Numbered from the stretch's first letter, positions 23,544-34,345 are shown. The stretch: DNA of 64,000 nt from Magnaporthiopsis rhizophila (GCA_003049465.1 PYSS01000039.1:1-64000), one strand, 5' to 3'. The notes: a model not told the origin generated them from the letters alone. Translations and numbers: made by a program.

Positions 23544-23940
23544 CCCTGGCGCAACAGCAGCTGTGCGCACTGCCTGGGCTTTTGGGTAGATTTAAGTGTA
23601 AATATCTTGATTTCATCATCTCCTGGTTTTCTCGCTGCAAGTGTTGTCTTATTGCTGCTTTCCTTGAAGGAGCCAGACGCCCCGCTGCAGCCAATCAGCT
23701 TGGTTTGTCACCACCAGAGACCCACATTCGACGACCCCACACCTGCTGCTGAGGCGGGTTGGCGTCGCACACGTGCGTCCCAATTTGCGTCTCCGCCGCC
23801 TCGATAGCAAATCTACGCATCATCGGGTCGTCCCTCTATTCGAAACACATTGCCTTCCGATGGTGCCCCGGCCGGATGAATGAAGCGAACGCGACCTGGT
23901 CTTGAGCACCTAGGTATCCAGCACACCCTCGCGCCGCGTG
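23544..23940. other. intergenic region, GPCR to rhomboid gene
   Basis: No gene is seen in these 397 bp. An ACCTAGGTA motif lies at 23908-23916, just before the rhomboid start codon. Confidence 0.4.
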
Positions 23941-25063
23941 ATGTTGCTAGCTCGCCTCGGCGGGGGCGGCCCCTCGCCGGTCCTGCGGCGCGGCGCAAAC
24001 GCCCTGTCCCAGTTCCGGCCACCCGTCCCTGCCCGCCCATTCGTCCTCCCTAAGCCGGTAGTAGCAGCGCGGAGCTCTGGCGGTCGGGGTGTATCGGCGG
24101 CGCGGCCGATCCACCAGCAGCAGCAGCGCCGGCAAAGCAACAACAACCACCGCCACCACTACAGCTACCCTCCGCCTCCACCACCACCACCGCCATCGCC
24201 GTTGGTGCCCACCAGCCGGCTCAAGGCGCGGGTCATCATCTACGGCGTCATCGGAACCAACCTGGTCGTCTACTACTGGTGGTGGCTGGCCAGGGGCGAA
24301 GGGCCGCAGTACTCGCCGTGGTCGGTGCGCTGGGCCCGCACGACCGAGAAGCTCGACTGGATGAGGGACAACTTCATGCTGTCGGCCGACAATGTGCTGC
24401 AGGGCCGGTGGTGGACGATCCTCACGTCGGCGTTTTCGCACTACGACAGTATACATCTTGCAGGTGAGGCTGGAGCGGGGCACTTTATCGCCTGGCCTGT
24501 GTTTATGTTATCACTTCGCACTTGTTAGAGCGAGATGCACGGATTGCTAATATAACCTTCCTCATCACGCAAAAACCGCTTGCTCTCCCGTTCGCCATAA
24601 GCAACAAACAGTCAACATGATGGTCTTCCACTTCTCGGCCACCATGGCCCTGCAACTGGGCTTCGGCGCCGCACACCTGGCGTTCCTGTCCCTGGGCTCG
24701 GCGCTCACGGCGAGCGCGGCGTCGCTGCTCAACGAGCACACGGAAGCGCACCAGGGCGTCGTCTCGGGCGCCCTGGGCGCCAGCGGCATGATCGAGGGCA
24801 TCATGGCGGCCGTGGCCTGCACCGCCCCGCGCCAGTGGGTGACCCTGCTGTTCCCGCCGATGCCCATGCCGCTCGGGGTCTTGTTCTTTGGCTTCTTGGG
24901 CTGGGACATGTATCGTCTGTACCGTGCGCGGACCCAGGGCCCGACGCAGAACTGGATGGGGAACTTTGTCGGATACGCCGCGCATCTCGGCGGCGCGTTT
25001 TTTGGAATCGGCTACTGGCTCGTGCGGATCCGGCCTGCCTTCAAGGGGCTGAGGTTCTATTAA
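23941..25063 (+). CDS. rhomboid-family intramembrane serine protease, probably mitochondrial
   Basis: Exons 23941-24463 and 24612-25063 (148-bp intron) give 324 residues. The first ATG is at 23941. The N-terminus is rich in Arg, Ala, Pro and Ser with almost no acidic residues for some 60 residues, as in a mitochondrial presequence, followed by a Gln/His/Pro-rich stretch. The rhomboid core starts at TM1 (RVIIYGVIGTNLVVYYWWW). The splice restores HLAVNM, i.e. the HxxxN pair (His172, Asn176). The catalytic GASG (Ser232) and the TM6 His in GYAAHLGG (His299) are both present, so the Ser-His dyad looks intact. Proteases of this kind cleave membrane-anchored substrates in the inner mitochondrial membrane. 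It is convergent with the carrier gene 283 bp downstream. Confidence 0.85.
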
Positions 25064-25345
25064 AAGAGAGCAAACGTTTTGGAGTGCTTGAGGGGCGCTG
25101 TGGTGTTGGTTCAAATCTAACGTGGATCTGGATATGGGGCAGAGATGTACAGATAATAGGTAGCGATCTAGATGTAAAAGGGGGAGATTGATATGTCAAG
25201 GTTGAGTGAGGTATGCCTGTTTAGTAGAATGTGAACCGAAAAAGTATTAAAAGATAACCCAAAACGCCGCGCCGGCAAGGAAAGAAATATGGAACAGGAG
25301 AGTAAGGAGTCGGAATGTATACACGCCACACACGTACACACACGG

Positions 25346-26788
25346 TCAAGCCAACAAAATATCATAACCGTCCTTGGTAATGCGCACCTCGTCACCACCG
25401 AGGCCGTATTTCCGCCTGACGAGCTCGAATATGATCAAGCCGGCGCTAGTGCTCGGAACCTGCCGGATCGTGTTCCACCAGAAGCCGCGGTAGAGCCAGC
25501 CGGCCATGGACCTGCCCTCGGCGGCGGCGGCGGACGCGCACTGCTGCCACGTCTCCTGGTAGGCGCGGTAGTAGGCGCGCCACATGCGCCAGTCTCGGGG
25601 GCCGTGGAGGCCGGCCGGGTCGGCGCGGAAGCGGCGGGCCTTGGCGTCGAGGTCCTCGAGGTGGTTGAAGTGCTCGAGCTGCAGGTGCGTGAGCGGGTAC
25701 ACGGCCAGCTGCTGCACGACCGAGGCGCTCACGCCGGCGAGCAGCAGGAAGCCCGGCTCGATGGCGTAGTGCGGGCGGATCACGGTCGGCTGGTGGTGGT
25801 TGTTCTCGGAATTACCGTCGGCTGCTGCTGCTGCTGCCAGGCCGTCACCGCTCTTCCTAGACGACGACGATGGCGGCCGCCGCCGCGACAGCAGGTCGAC
25901 AATGTCGTCGCTCAGGCCGCCATAGTACCACCTGACGAAACCGTAGTAGCCCTGGGCCTTGACGTACTCAAAGGTGCTGAAGAAGACGGCGCTGCCGACG
26001 CTGTCCTTGGCCAGCGACATGCCCCAGCCGGCAAAGACGCCGCGCAGACCAATCTCGCGCAGCTTGGCGGCGCTGAACGACCACATGCTCGGGGGCTTGC
26101 CGCTACCGCCGCCGTCCTTTGCTGCTGCTGCGCCGGCGGCCATCAGCTCGCGGTGGTCGTAGCGGGCCTGGATGGCGTCGAGTGGCGCCGCCACGAAGCT
26201 CTGGATGGATCCCGCCAGCAACCCCGCCGTGAACGTGTCCTGCGGCCCCGGCGGCGGGTACACGCGCTTGGCGCCCCGCCCGGACTCCTCGTGCAAGCGG
26301 GCCAGGATGTGCAGGTAGCTCGAGTACAGGACGGCGCCGACGGCGACGTTGGCCATTAGCGGCGGCAGCACGTGGTCGGGGACGACGGACCACCCTTCCT
26401 GGCGGATGGCGCTCGCCAGCACGCCCGGCGTGGTGCCCCGCAGCCAGAACCAGATCTGGCGCAGGCGGCCGCCGAGGCCATGCTGCTGCTGCTGTTGCTG
26501 TTGGTGGCGCTCGAGGTGGATGCTGCGCGCAAAGGCGAGGTAGTCGACGCGCGTGCGGAAGAAGGCCTTGACGGGCGCGCGGAAGTAAAAGGCCACGGCC
26601 TGGGCGGTGAAGGCGCGCACGCCCGCGGCCGACGCGGCCGTGGCGGCGTTTTTGTGCTGCGTCTTGTCGTACAAGTCGGACCCCGGCGGCGGGACGACGG
26701 GCAGGACGCCTGCTCCGCCCGGGAATGCCGAGGTCGTGCCGGCGCGAGGAGGGCCTTTGCCCTCGCCGTTGGCGTCGGTCCGGGTCAT
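25346..26788 (-). CDS. divergent mitochondrial carrier family protein
   Basis: Single exon on the minus strand, 480 residues from the ATG at 26788; an in-frame ATG 90 bp upstream (26878) would add 30 mostly basic and polar residues. The clearest carrier signature is TAGLLAGSIQSFVAAPLDAIQARYDHRE at about residues 185-212, i.e. the Px[DE]xx[KR] element. An amphipathic helix and a 'GLRGVFAGWGMSLAKDSVGSAVFF' segment follow, and a final WLYRGFWWNTIRQVPSTSAGLIIFE segment is the typical last carrier helix. The middle repeat is weak and interrupted by a Ser- and Ala-rich insertion, so only parts of the three repeats are canonical. It should be an integral membrane protein of mitochondria; the substrate cannot be predicted. 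A poly-Gln run lies near residue 92. Confidence 0.78.
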   Translation of the reverse strand: MTRTDANGEGKGPPRAGTTSAFPGGAGVLPVVPPPGSDLYDKTQHKNAATAASAAGVRAFTAQAVAFYFRAPVKAFFRTRVDYLAFARSIHLERHQQQQQQQHGLGGRLRQIWFWLRGTTPGVLASAIRQEGWSVVPDHVLPPLMANVAVGAVLYSSYLHILARLHEESGRGAKRVYPPPGPQDTFTAGLLAGSIQSFVAAPLDAIQARYDHRELMAAGAAAAKDGGGSGKPPSMWSFSAAKLREIGLRGVFAGWGMSLAKDSVGSAVFFSTFEYVKAQGYYGFVRWYYGGLSDDIVDLLSRRRPPSSSSRKSGDGLAAAAAADGNSENNHHQPTVIRPHYAIEPGFLLLAGVSASVVQQLAVYPLTHLQLEHFNHLEDLDAKARRFRADPAGLHGPRDWRMWRAYYRAYQETWQQCASAAAAEGRSMAGWLYRGFWWNTIRQVPSTSAGLIIFELVRRKYGLGGDEVRITKDGYDILLA

Positions 26789-27399
26789 GATGTCCCCCTC
26801 GGCCGTCTCATTGTCTCTAGACCTTATTTTGTTTTTGGGTCTTGTCTTTCGACCGCCGGTGTTTCTATATCGAGGCACAAATGCGTTGTTTGTTTGGGCG
26901 GTTGCGGGCGGTTCTTGGCTTCGCTATTGTGGGTCTCCTGGGGCTGTCGTCGGCTTAAAGTTGCAGCCTGGCATGCCTGGCCCCGTTTTGACCAGGCCCC
27001 ACTTGGCTGATGGCTGAATGTGGGGAATATCCGCATGCTGCCGGGGTAAGCCGGTCACGGAGAAGGATACAGAGGAGGCCATCTTGTTGCAGCCAAGCCG
27101 GTGAAGTAGGTGGCTTAAAATAAGACCTTATCTTGCCAGCTGGCTGTGCCAATACTTTGCTGATTTCTTCTTTCTTTGGACCCCCTCTCTGCTTTATGCT
27201 ACCCCGCGTTCCCTGATCGTCCCTTGCCTCTTTCCAGGCCATTTACATTTCGCATCATTCAAGTGCTCGACGGTTGAAAGGCGCACAAGTGGGGTTGAGT
27301 TGAAATCTACCTAAAGTATAACTTTACAAAACGATTCCGATCGGAGATTTCCTTGTTTTGCCGGTATACTTGCTCGACCTTTCTTCATTGACCTCCCAC
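26789..27399. other. intergenic region, upstream of the carrier gene
   Basis: About 600 bp holding the carrier promoter and the 3' end of the DUF2828 gene. No other gene is seen. Confidence 0.4.
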
Positions 27400-29790
27400 T
27401 CAGTCCACGACCCTCAACATAGAATACGCCTTGTGGTTGACCGCCCTCTTGACCACATCGAGCGGGTCCCTCTTGCGCTTCTTGTTCAGCTGCTCAAGCG
27501 TCTCGACAGCCTCCCCATCCTTCGTGACAACCACCGGCTCTTCCTTTTCCTCCAGTTCGGGATCTTCGAAGCCACCACCGTCCAGGAAGACCTTGAGCAT
27601 GCCCTGGGAATACCCGCTCACGAGGGCCGTGCCCTCCGTATCCGCCGTTACAGGCTTGGGCGCCGTCGGGTCTCCGAAGCCCGTCACGCCCGCCCGACCG
27701 CCCGCCAGGTTCCAGAAGACGAGCTCCGGCATCTCATAGCCGGCGGCCTCGTATAGCTTCGAGATGCGCTCAAAGCTCGTAGACCATCTGTCCTGGTCCG
27801 ACTCCGCTTCGTTGAACTGCATGTCCGAGAAGACAAAGACACGCTTGACCATGTCCTCGGGCTTGATCTTGTTCTCGACCACGATGGGGAGAATCAGCTT
27901 CTCGAAGACGGCGACGAAATTTGTAGACATGCCCCAATCGGAATTCTCCAGACTGTCGATCTTGTCCTTGAAGGTTTCTGTGAGGTTCACGCGCTCCACT
28001 CTCGGATCGTCGCTGAAGGTGATGAAAGCGCCCGCGAAAGGCGGCGCGGCTACCTCGGCCACGAGCAGCGACAGTCCGATGGCCGAGTCCATCGGGGTGG
28101 TACCGTCAGCTCTTCTCGGGTGGTCCATACTCCCACTGACGTCGCAAACCGCCAGGCTGGACGACAGTGTGCCCGAGTCCCGGATCCGCTGCACCAGCGT
28201 CGCCCACTGACCATCAAGAACCTTGGCCTCCATCTCGACAATTTTGGCCTCCACCGCCGCGGAAGCTCTATTTCTGCCTCCTTTCTTTCCGCGGCTGTCG
28301 GGATGGAACCCTGGCGACCTCGCTTTGCTGACGAGTGTGCTGGGAAGCAAAACGGCGCCCGATATTCTCGCCTTGCCCTGTGCAACCTTGGTGACGTAGG
28401 CATCGAACCGCTCAGTGTCCTTTGCGGCAAACAGGGGGGTGTAGTTCTGCATGGCAATGGACGGGACGCGATTGTACTTGATCTTGTCAAATGTCTGGGC
28501 CGTTACGTCTCGCTCCACCACGTCGAGCTGCTTGCGCAACGCCGCGACGTCCCTTCGATAGCTGTCGCGCGCATAGCGGAGAAAAGCTTCCCTGTCCTCC
28601 TCTGTCTGCTCTCCCGCAGTAGGTGGGGAGAGCAGCTCGGCGAGGGTGGAAACGACGAACGTGTGCTTATCGTGGAAACGGGCCATGCTGGGTGCCCACT
28701 TGGCGCAAAGGGATATCTGGCTCATCTCCTTGGCATCGCCGCTACGGAGCTTGCGGAGATCCTCATTGAGTTGTGACGCGAAGAGCCGCGAGACGGTCAT
28801 GTGCAGCGCGCGGTAGACGGCATCGTTTTCGAATTTGAGGACTGTCTTTTTGTGCCGATCCTCACGGGTAGTCTGTCGCTTGACCTTGGCGTCTTCTTGA
28901 GGCACTTTGCTGATCTCTGGTTTGCCCCTCTGGTCCAGGTTGAGCAGCTCCTTAGGGTCGGTCAGGGGGTTCAAAGTGCCGTTGGCCGCAAGGGCCAGGA
29001 TGTTGAGGAGGTCTTTCCAGTAGCCATGGGCGACGCCAAGTCGAACGTCGTGATGGGCAGGATCATGCTCATTGGCCTCTGCAGCATCGATGAGGACTGG
29101 CTCTTCGGCATCGGCCTCTTCCTTCTCGGCCTTTTTGGGGATCACTGGGCGGCTGAGCCAACGGAGATTGACAGCGAGGGTCAGGGGGTGGTTTTGGGCC
29201 AGCCAGCCGGCGCAGCGGTAAAAGAGCGTCTTGGAGCTCTTTCCGAGGTGGATAGAGCGGGCATTGAAGACGATCTTTAAGGTCATTTCAGGATCCTCGG
29301 CCCAGGCTGCGGTGAGGACTTCGATTAAGCGTGGCGACGAGATGGTATCCTCCAGCTCGAAGAACAGGTCAACGAGGGCATTCTTGCTGGAACGATGCGC
29401 GACGTCGTTGTTCTCGGTGAACATTTTGTTATCTGGGCTCTTCGGGCCTGCCTCTGACGCCTCACCGTGGGACAGAAGGGCGCCCATGAAGGGACTGGAG
29501 GACTGCGCCGCAGTCGCATCCGGTTTTGGAGCGGCGAGCGTGGCGGCAGCAAGCACCTCTCGGACATCAGCCGTGGTTGATGGGGGAGTGTCGACCAGGG
29601 TGCCGTCCGACATGGCCACATCGGCCGGAGACTCTGAGGCGACATCTGCTGGGCCGGCATCGCGCGAGCCGACGTCTCGCACAATGAAGGACTCGAACTC
29701 GTCGTCAGGTAGCGTCAACGCCCGGTGGGTGGGGAAGAGCACAGGGAAGTTGGAGGAGAGAAACCACGGTGCTGCATCCGTGGCGGTCAT
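27400..29790 (-). CDS. DUF2828 / von Willebrand A-like domain protein
   Basis: One uninterrupted frame of 796 residues. After an Ala/Asp/Ser-rich N-terminus of about 140 residues, a conserved helical region (NALVDLFFELEDTISSPRLIEVL...) starts, as in DUF2828 proteins. It contains the MTLKIVFNARSIHLGKSSKTLFYRC block that recalls TROVE/Ro-type alpha-helical repeats. The C-terminal vWA-like part has a MIDAS-type motif, CDVSGSM at about residue 550, followed by GLSLLVAEVA and ITFSDDP. DUF2828 proteins are widespread in fungi and plants with no defined biochemical role; the TROVE-plus-vWA architecture of Ro60, an RNA-binding protein, suggests RNA binding here, but this is inference from architecture. 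No signal or TM segment is seen. Confidence 0.88.
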   Translation of the reverse strand: MTATDAAPWFLSSNFPVLFPTHRALTLPDDEFESFIVRDVGSRDAGPADVASESPADVAMSDGTLVDTPPSTTADVREVLAAATLAAPKPDATAAQSSSPFMGALLSHGEASEAGPKSPDNKMFTENNDVAHRSSKNALVDLFFELEDTISSPRLIEVLTAAWAEDPEMTLKIVFNARSIHLGKSSKTLFYRCAGWLAQNHPLTLAVNLRWLSRPVIPKKAEKEEADAEEPVLIDAAEANEHDPAHHDVRLGVAHGYWKDLLNILALAANGTLNPLTDPKELLNLDQRGKPEISKVPQEDAKVKRQTTREDRHKKTVLKFENDAVYRALHMTVSRLFASQLNEDLRKLRSGDAKEMSQISLCAKWAPSMARFHDKHTFVVSTLAELLSPPTAGEQTEEDREAFLRYARDSYRRDVAALRKQLDVVERDVTAQTFDKIKYNRVPSIAMQNYTPLFAAKDTERFDAYVTKVAQGKARISGAVLLPSTLVSKARSPGFHPDSRGKKGGRNRASAAVEAKIVEMEAKVLDGQWATLVQRIRDSGTLSSSLAVCDVSGSMDHPRRADGTTPMDSAIGLSLLVAEVAAPPFAGAFITFSDDPRVERVNLTETFKDKIDSLENSDWGMSTNFVAVFEKLILPIVVENKIKPEDMVKRVFVFSDMQFNEAESDQDRWSTSFERISKLYEAAGYEMPELVFWNLAGGRAGVTGFGDPTAPKPVTADTEGTALVSGYSQGMLKVFLDGGGFEDPELEEKEEPVVVTKDGEAVETLEQLNKKRKRDPLDVVKRAVNHKAYSMLRVVD

Positions 29791-30259
29791 CCTGGACTAT
29801 CTGGCGATGGCCAAGGATAACGGGGTGGAGGATTGCCGAAGGACGGCGGACAGCATCAGAGCGGGGAGGATGGTGGTTGGGAGCAGGGGATTAAATAGGG
29901 CAGCATGCAAACGAATCAAATGCGAGGTCGGAAAAGCAAGCCATCAGCCAAGCTTAGCGGACAAACAAGCCATGGCCTAATGCAGCACGACCGCCCGCCG
30001 GGTGACTCAACCCCGCTACGGGAGGAATCGCACCATGCCGAGTGATTGCGATGGTGCCTGCCATGAAGGTTTGGGAAAAGCAAAAATTCCGAAGCCAATC
30101 TCTAAAGGAAGGAAGAGCAAAGTAAAGAAAAGGGATGGAGAAGGCCAGAGGTGCATCTGCGGTTGTTCGATTCGCTGGCCCAGGCTGCTGCTGCAGGCGT
30201 TCAGCGGTGATCAGGCGCCGAAAATCCATGACCTCAGCCCCTCAAGATAGGTAATCCAG
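29791..30259. other. intergenic region between two minus-strand genes
   Basis: Promoter of the DUF2828 gene and the 3' end of the SET gene. Nothing else is supported. Confidence 0.4.
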
Positions 30260-31815
30260 CTACACGCCTCTTGCATCCAGCTGCGCCACAAAGAGCTCCA
30301 GCTCGCCAAACGTGTCAAACTCTTCGCGACCCCCAAAGTCCCTCATTTCGGTCAAGGCGAGCCTGGCATACTTGGCCGCGCCCTTGAGATCCCTGGTGCC
30401 CATGTGCAGCCTGGCCAACAGTTCGTAGTGGTCCCCCAGCCCCGACACGAGCCCTTCCTTGATGCTGAGCTCGATCAGGGCCTTGCTCTGGTCGATGGCT
30501 GCCGAGAGCTCACCCCTGTTGACGTGCTCCATGATCTGGTCGCGCACGCCCGTGGCTCGCTCTCGGCGTTCGTCCGACACTGCGATCTCGCTCGGGTGCG
30601 CGCGGCAGAGGCTGCAGGTGCACTTGAAACCCCAGCGGCGGAGCAGTACGTCCTGTCGATTCTTGTACGTCATTCCAAACTCGGAGTCTATGTTTTTTTT
30701 TGTCATCAACGTGGGCTACAGTTTTTTCCTCAGGCATCTTTGACTTGGAGCGAGCACCTACAGCTGATGGTTATCTCGTCGCCTGGCTCAATGTCGAGGA
30801 AAGCCACGACCTTTTGCGACAGCGTCCGCCCTGAGAAGCGCGTATGGGCACTTCATGTCCTCCGTCAGCACAGCATCAGAAAATAGGGTTACCTGTGCGC
30901 ATCCCTGACTTACTTGGGAGCGCAGGCGTGGTTGATGCGTGAGACGGCAGGGAACAAGCCCATGTAAGCCTCGCCGTCAATGGTCACCGAGAAACTGTTG
31001 GTTCGCATGACGTCCTCCATAACGGGCGCCCCCGCCGTGCTGCTGCGACCCAGCTCCAGCACCCTCTCTGGATTCCGCAGCCTGCTGGCTGCTCGGTTCA
31101 GGATCTCGTTCCCCCGCGCCCGCGTCACCCGCCCCGGGAACTCGACTGCTGCGAGCACCGCCGCGTAATCCACCATGACGGTCTCGCCTCGCCGGATCCT
31201 CCGTGTCGCCACCACGCCTTTACCTTTGCCTGGGATGCTCTGCACCTCCCACCCGCGTGCGCTCCTCGGAACCGGCGTACCAGTGGCGGAACTGTTCTTG
31301 TCGCGTATCACCCCCATCGCGGACCCGTCTACCCCGGCCCCATTTTGGCTGCTTCCCCCATTCCCGTCTACGGCAGAAGCTAAGGGCGGGGCGGTGAAAG
31401 CCAGTTCTAGCTGGCCTTGAGCGCTTGCCAGCGCCTTGGGCGTGGTGATGATGTTGAACCCGCGCCCGTCCTGGAAGGCGGCGTTGGTGTAGACGCAGAA
31501 ACTCGAGTTGGCGCAAAAAGGCGGGTGTGTCCACGGCGCCCATCGCGCTGGCTCTTGTACCGGGACGCTGGCCTCATCCATGGGTTGCGGGCACGCGAAT
31601 ATGCCACTGATGCGAGACATGCTAGCCGGCGTGTGGCTACATTGCCGGGCCAGTGTGCCTTCAGGGGCTTCCCATGCAATCTTGGCAGTAGCAGGGCTCG
31701 TTGTCGCGAGCTTGCCGCAAGCAAAGAGGGCGAGGAAAGACAACTTTGGCAGCATACTAGACTGAAGCCGGCTTGCAACCACACGTCTCATACGACCTGG
31801 GTTTTCTTCTGACAT
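30260..31815 (-). CDS. SET-domain protein (SMYD/SET5-like) with hydrophobic N-terminus
   Basis: Exons 31815-30914, 30850-30762 and 30687-30260 with introns of 63 and 74 bp give 472 residues. Splicing restores the SET core: RINHACAPN across intron 1, then FSGRTLSQKVVAFLDIEPGDEITISY, with the catalytic-type Tyr (about 331) created at intron 2. A C-rich post-SET-like stretch (FKCTCSLC) and a helical C-terminus follow. The N-terminus is MSEENPGRMRRVVASRLQSSMLPKLSFLALFACGKLA: if translation starts at the second ATG (31791) a signal peptide is plausible, and the following segment has CPQP, TNAAFQDGRGFNIITTP and a Trp-rich PWTHPPFC block seen in fungal SET proteins of this group. Substrate and compartment are not known. 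Start codon is ambiguous. Confidence 0.78.
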
Positions 31816-33150
31816 GTCAAGCTCAGAAGGAAAATGCGGCAGTGAAGTAACCCAGTGCAGATCGAGCTAGTCAGGTAGGTACCCAACGTCCTGACAGGAG
31901 GCTGGACGATATAGATCCCGCTTCACTGACACTTTCCCGCGGCCCTACTTGCGGCGATTCCATGGTCCGGAACCACTGCCCAGCCGCTTAATCACGTCGA
32001 GCCGGATGCCAGGTCTATCCCGGGCACAATTACCCGCGAAGGCGGCAGTGATGCGCTGCTAGCCGCGTCTCGCGTTTATGATTCAATGCTTGGCCTGGCT
32101 GCTGTGTGGCTGCAGACTGCTTGGCTACTATGGATAGCATGAAGGTGCATCGGCATTTTAGAGCAGCCCGTTTTTAATTGATTGGAAGTACCTACCCCTA
32201 CCCTGTGCATATCCAACCCGCCCGACATTTCGCCTATGCTTAGTTTTACCATCTCCATCGCGAAGACTCATTCTGTGACCCTTAAATCGATCGGCCCAAG
32301 CTCGTAGGGTTGGGTCGGGAATCATATGGAGGCAAGATTGCCTTGGGTGCCGAAAGAAGGGGAAAAGATAAGCACCCACGGTCGTACTCACCTGCAATCC
32401 GTTGTGAAATGCTATGTTGACCCCGCCGCACATCGGGGGGAGCGCCGACAAGGCGGCGCGGCTTCGGATAAGGGGAAAGATTGAGTTCCTCCCGTTGGCG
32501 CCGGCTTGTGCACGCCGGCATGCCAAGAATCAACGGACCCGACCTGGCGTCGCTTAGATCTTTTTTATGTTGATGCCTAGATAATCACTAGTTATCAGCT
32601 GAACGGGCACGCCGGCCGTCAGCGCTTTTACCAGCTGGATCTTGTGTCGGGCTCCACCGGATTTTACACCGCTCTGCTTACTTGCGTATGTGGTCGACGA
32701 CCGGGCTGCCTCCTCCACCCACAGCGGCATGATTCCACCGCCAATGGCAAGCAGCCGTCAGGAACGGAGTTTTCCGACCGTGCGGGCTATGCTGCGATTA
32801 CATGCAAGCCCCATTGAAACAATTGGCCATGTCTCTTGAATCAGTCCTGCTTTTCAGCTGCTTATTTGCATTCACGGTCGGCGACTTGAGCATGTGGAAA
32901 CATCCACGTTAGCACATGCGGGAAGCGCCTTTGTGGTTCGATGGCGGGCCCTGACGAGGCCTCTGGGATCGCCTTGACGGAAGCCTTGAACAAGAGGGAG
33001 GCACCTGGAAAGCTTCTTGTATAAAATAGAGATGCCACTCGCCCTCTTTGCACTCTCAAAGTCTGATCCATCATCACAAGCATCCAAACAAATCCAAACC
33101 AACTCCCTTCTAAGCCCGACCTGACAACCATCCGTCCTTTTCTTTTCAAA
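31816..33150. other. intergenic region, SET gene to secreted-protein gene
   Basis: About 1.3 kb with no supported gene. CAGGTAGGTACC-type motif at 31872-31883 and a TACCTACCC motif near 32189. The last 130 bp contain the TATA box of the secreted-protein gene. Confidence 0.4.
33020..33026 (+). promoter_or_regulatory. TATA box of the small secreted protein gene
   Basis: TATAAAA lies 131 bp before the ATG at 33151, followed by a CA- and C-rich leader ending CAAAATG. Position supports a strong core promoter. Confidence 0.55.
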
Positions 33151-33517
33151 ATGCAGTTCTCCACCCTCGCTATCATCGCCGCTGCGGTCGTCGGAGTCAC
33201 GGCCCGGAACCAAGCCTGCGGTCACACCCTCGTCAACTCCGGACGTATGTCTCCAGCCATGACCTGAGCTTTTTTTTTTTTTTGTTCATTTCAGCCTTGC
33301 CATTGCAGCAGCTAATTCTCGTGCGGAAACAGAACTTAAACAAGCCGACATTGCCTGGGTCGCGTGTGGGAGGACCGACACGTGCGATGGCAGGGAGTGG
33401 AACACCCTCTTCGCCTACAACGCGGTCGCGGACCCCAACCAGCCCTTGATCAAGGTCCTGCGCTTCTGCGACAAGGGCTGCTACGGGGTCCCCAACAACC
33501 ACGACCAGTGCCACTGA
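33151..33517 (+). CDS. small cysteine-rich secreted protein (effector-like)
   Basis: Exons 33151-33244 and 33333-33517 give 92 residues; an alternative acceptor at 33311 keeps the frame and gives 99. The N-terminus MQFSTLAIIAAAVVGVTA is a clear signal peptide, cut about residue 18. The mature protein is about 74 residues with six cysteines (NQACG, WVACG, DTCDG, RFCDKGC, DQCH), able to form three disulfides. It has no TM or GPI signal and ends ten residues or so after the fifth Cys. Size, signal and Cys content match fungal small secreted proteins, which include plant-interaction effectors and antimicrobial peptides; no family was recognised, so no function is assigned. It has its own TATA box and stands alone in about 2.5 kb of sequence. 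Confidence 0.75.
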
Positions 33518-34345
33518 GGGGGACGCCGTTTGTCTCTGTACAGCAGAGCCTGGACCTGGGCGGGCCGTTGAGGCAGAAGCGTCACGGTTCACCCGACGGA
33601 GAACGCAAAGCCTGGCTATCGGGGAGGTGATCAAAGGCGGAATGAAAAAAATATGTTGATATTGGAGTCCGGGAGCTGTTTATCATTTACACAATCTGAA
33701 TGCTAGTCTGGAGGATAATTAGTTGGATAAAATAGACGGTTGATTTGCAACGCTTGAATATTTGTTTCGTAATTAACTTTCGTCTCACTCGGGTCGATTT
33801 TAATTACTCGACGAGGTTAAAGCCAGTATATAACTGCTAACTTCCTGTTACTGAGTTTCTGCCGTATAGGAGCGCCTGGTCTCCAGGTAGGAAGGGGCTG
33901 AAGTCCAGGCAACGGAAACCGAATAATTATCTAGGCATCAAACTCCACACATCACAATATGCATTTATGTGCACCTTTTTAGGCGAGATCCGGTAATGTG
34001 TGATCATTCATTGCTTAAAATAAAACCTTTTACTCACATTATCCCTTTCCCCAAAGGTAACTTCTTTGAGGTAATTAAGTCAGATCTCTGTACTTATGGT
34101 ATTGCATAATAATGAACGAGCATTGAGACAGCTATGGACCATTAATGCAAAGGGTGGGATCTAGGCTGGAACAAGCCACTTGCCTTTTTAAAACTTGAGC
34201 GGATGGACGGAAGTGCAGAGATATTCTTATTACATCGATATCTGTGGCTCAATGGCAAATATCAAAAGGCAAATTAACCGCAGAACGTATAGCCGCTGAA
34301 ATTTCCAAATTATATATAGCCTGCCTTCCACTGACTTCGAATACC
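33518..34345. other. A+T-rich intergenic region
   Basis: About 830 bp, visibly richer in A+T than the rest from about 33640 on, with many TA steps. No gene, RNA or transposon feature could be supported. Confidence 0.4.

Noticed and set aside
25105..25120. tRNA B-box-like GGTTCAAAT
   Set aside because: No A box upstream at proper distance and no foldable T arm or acceptor stem.
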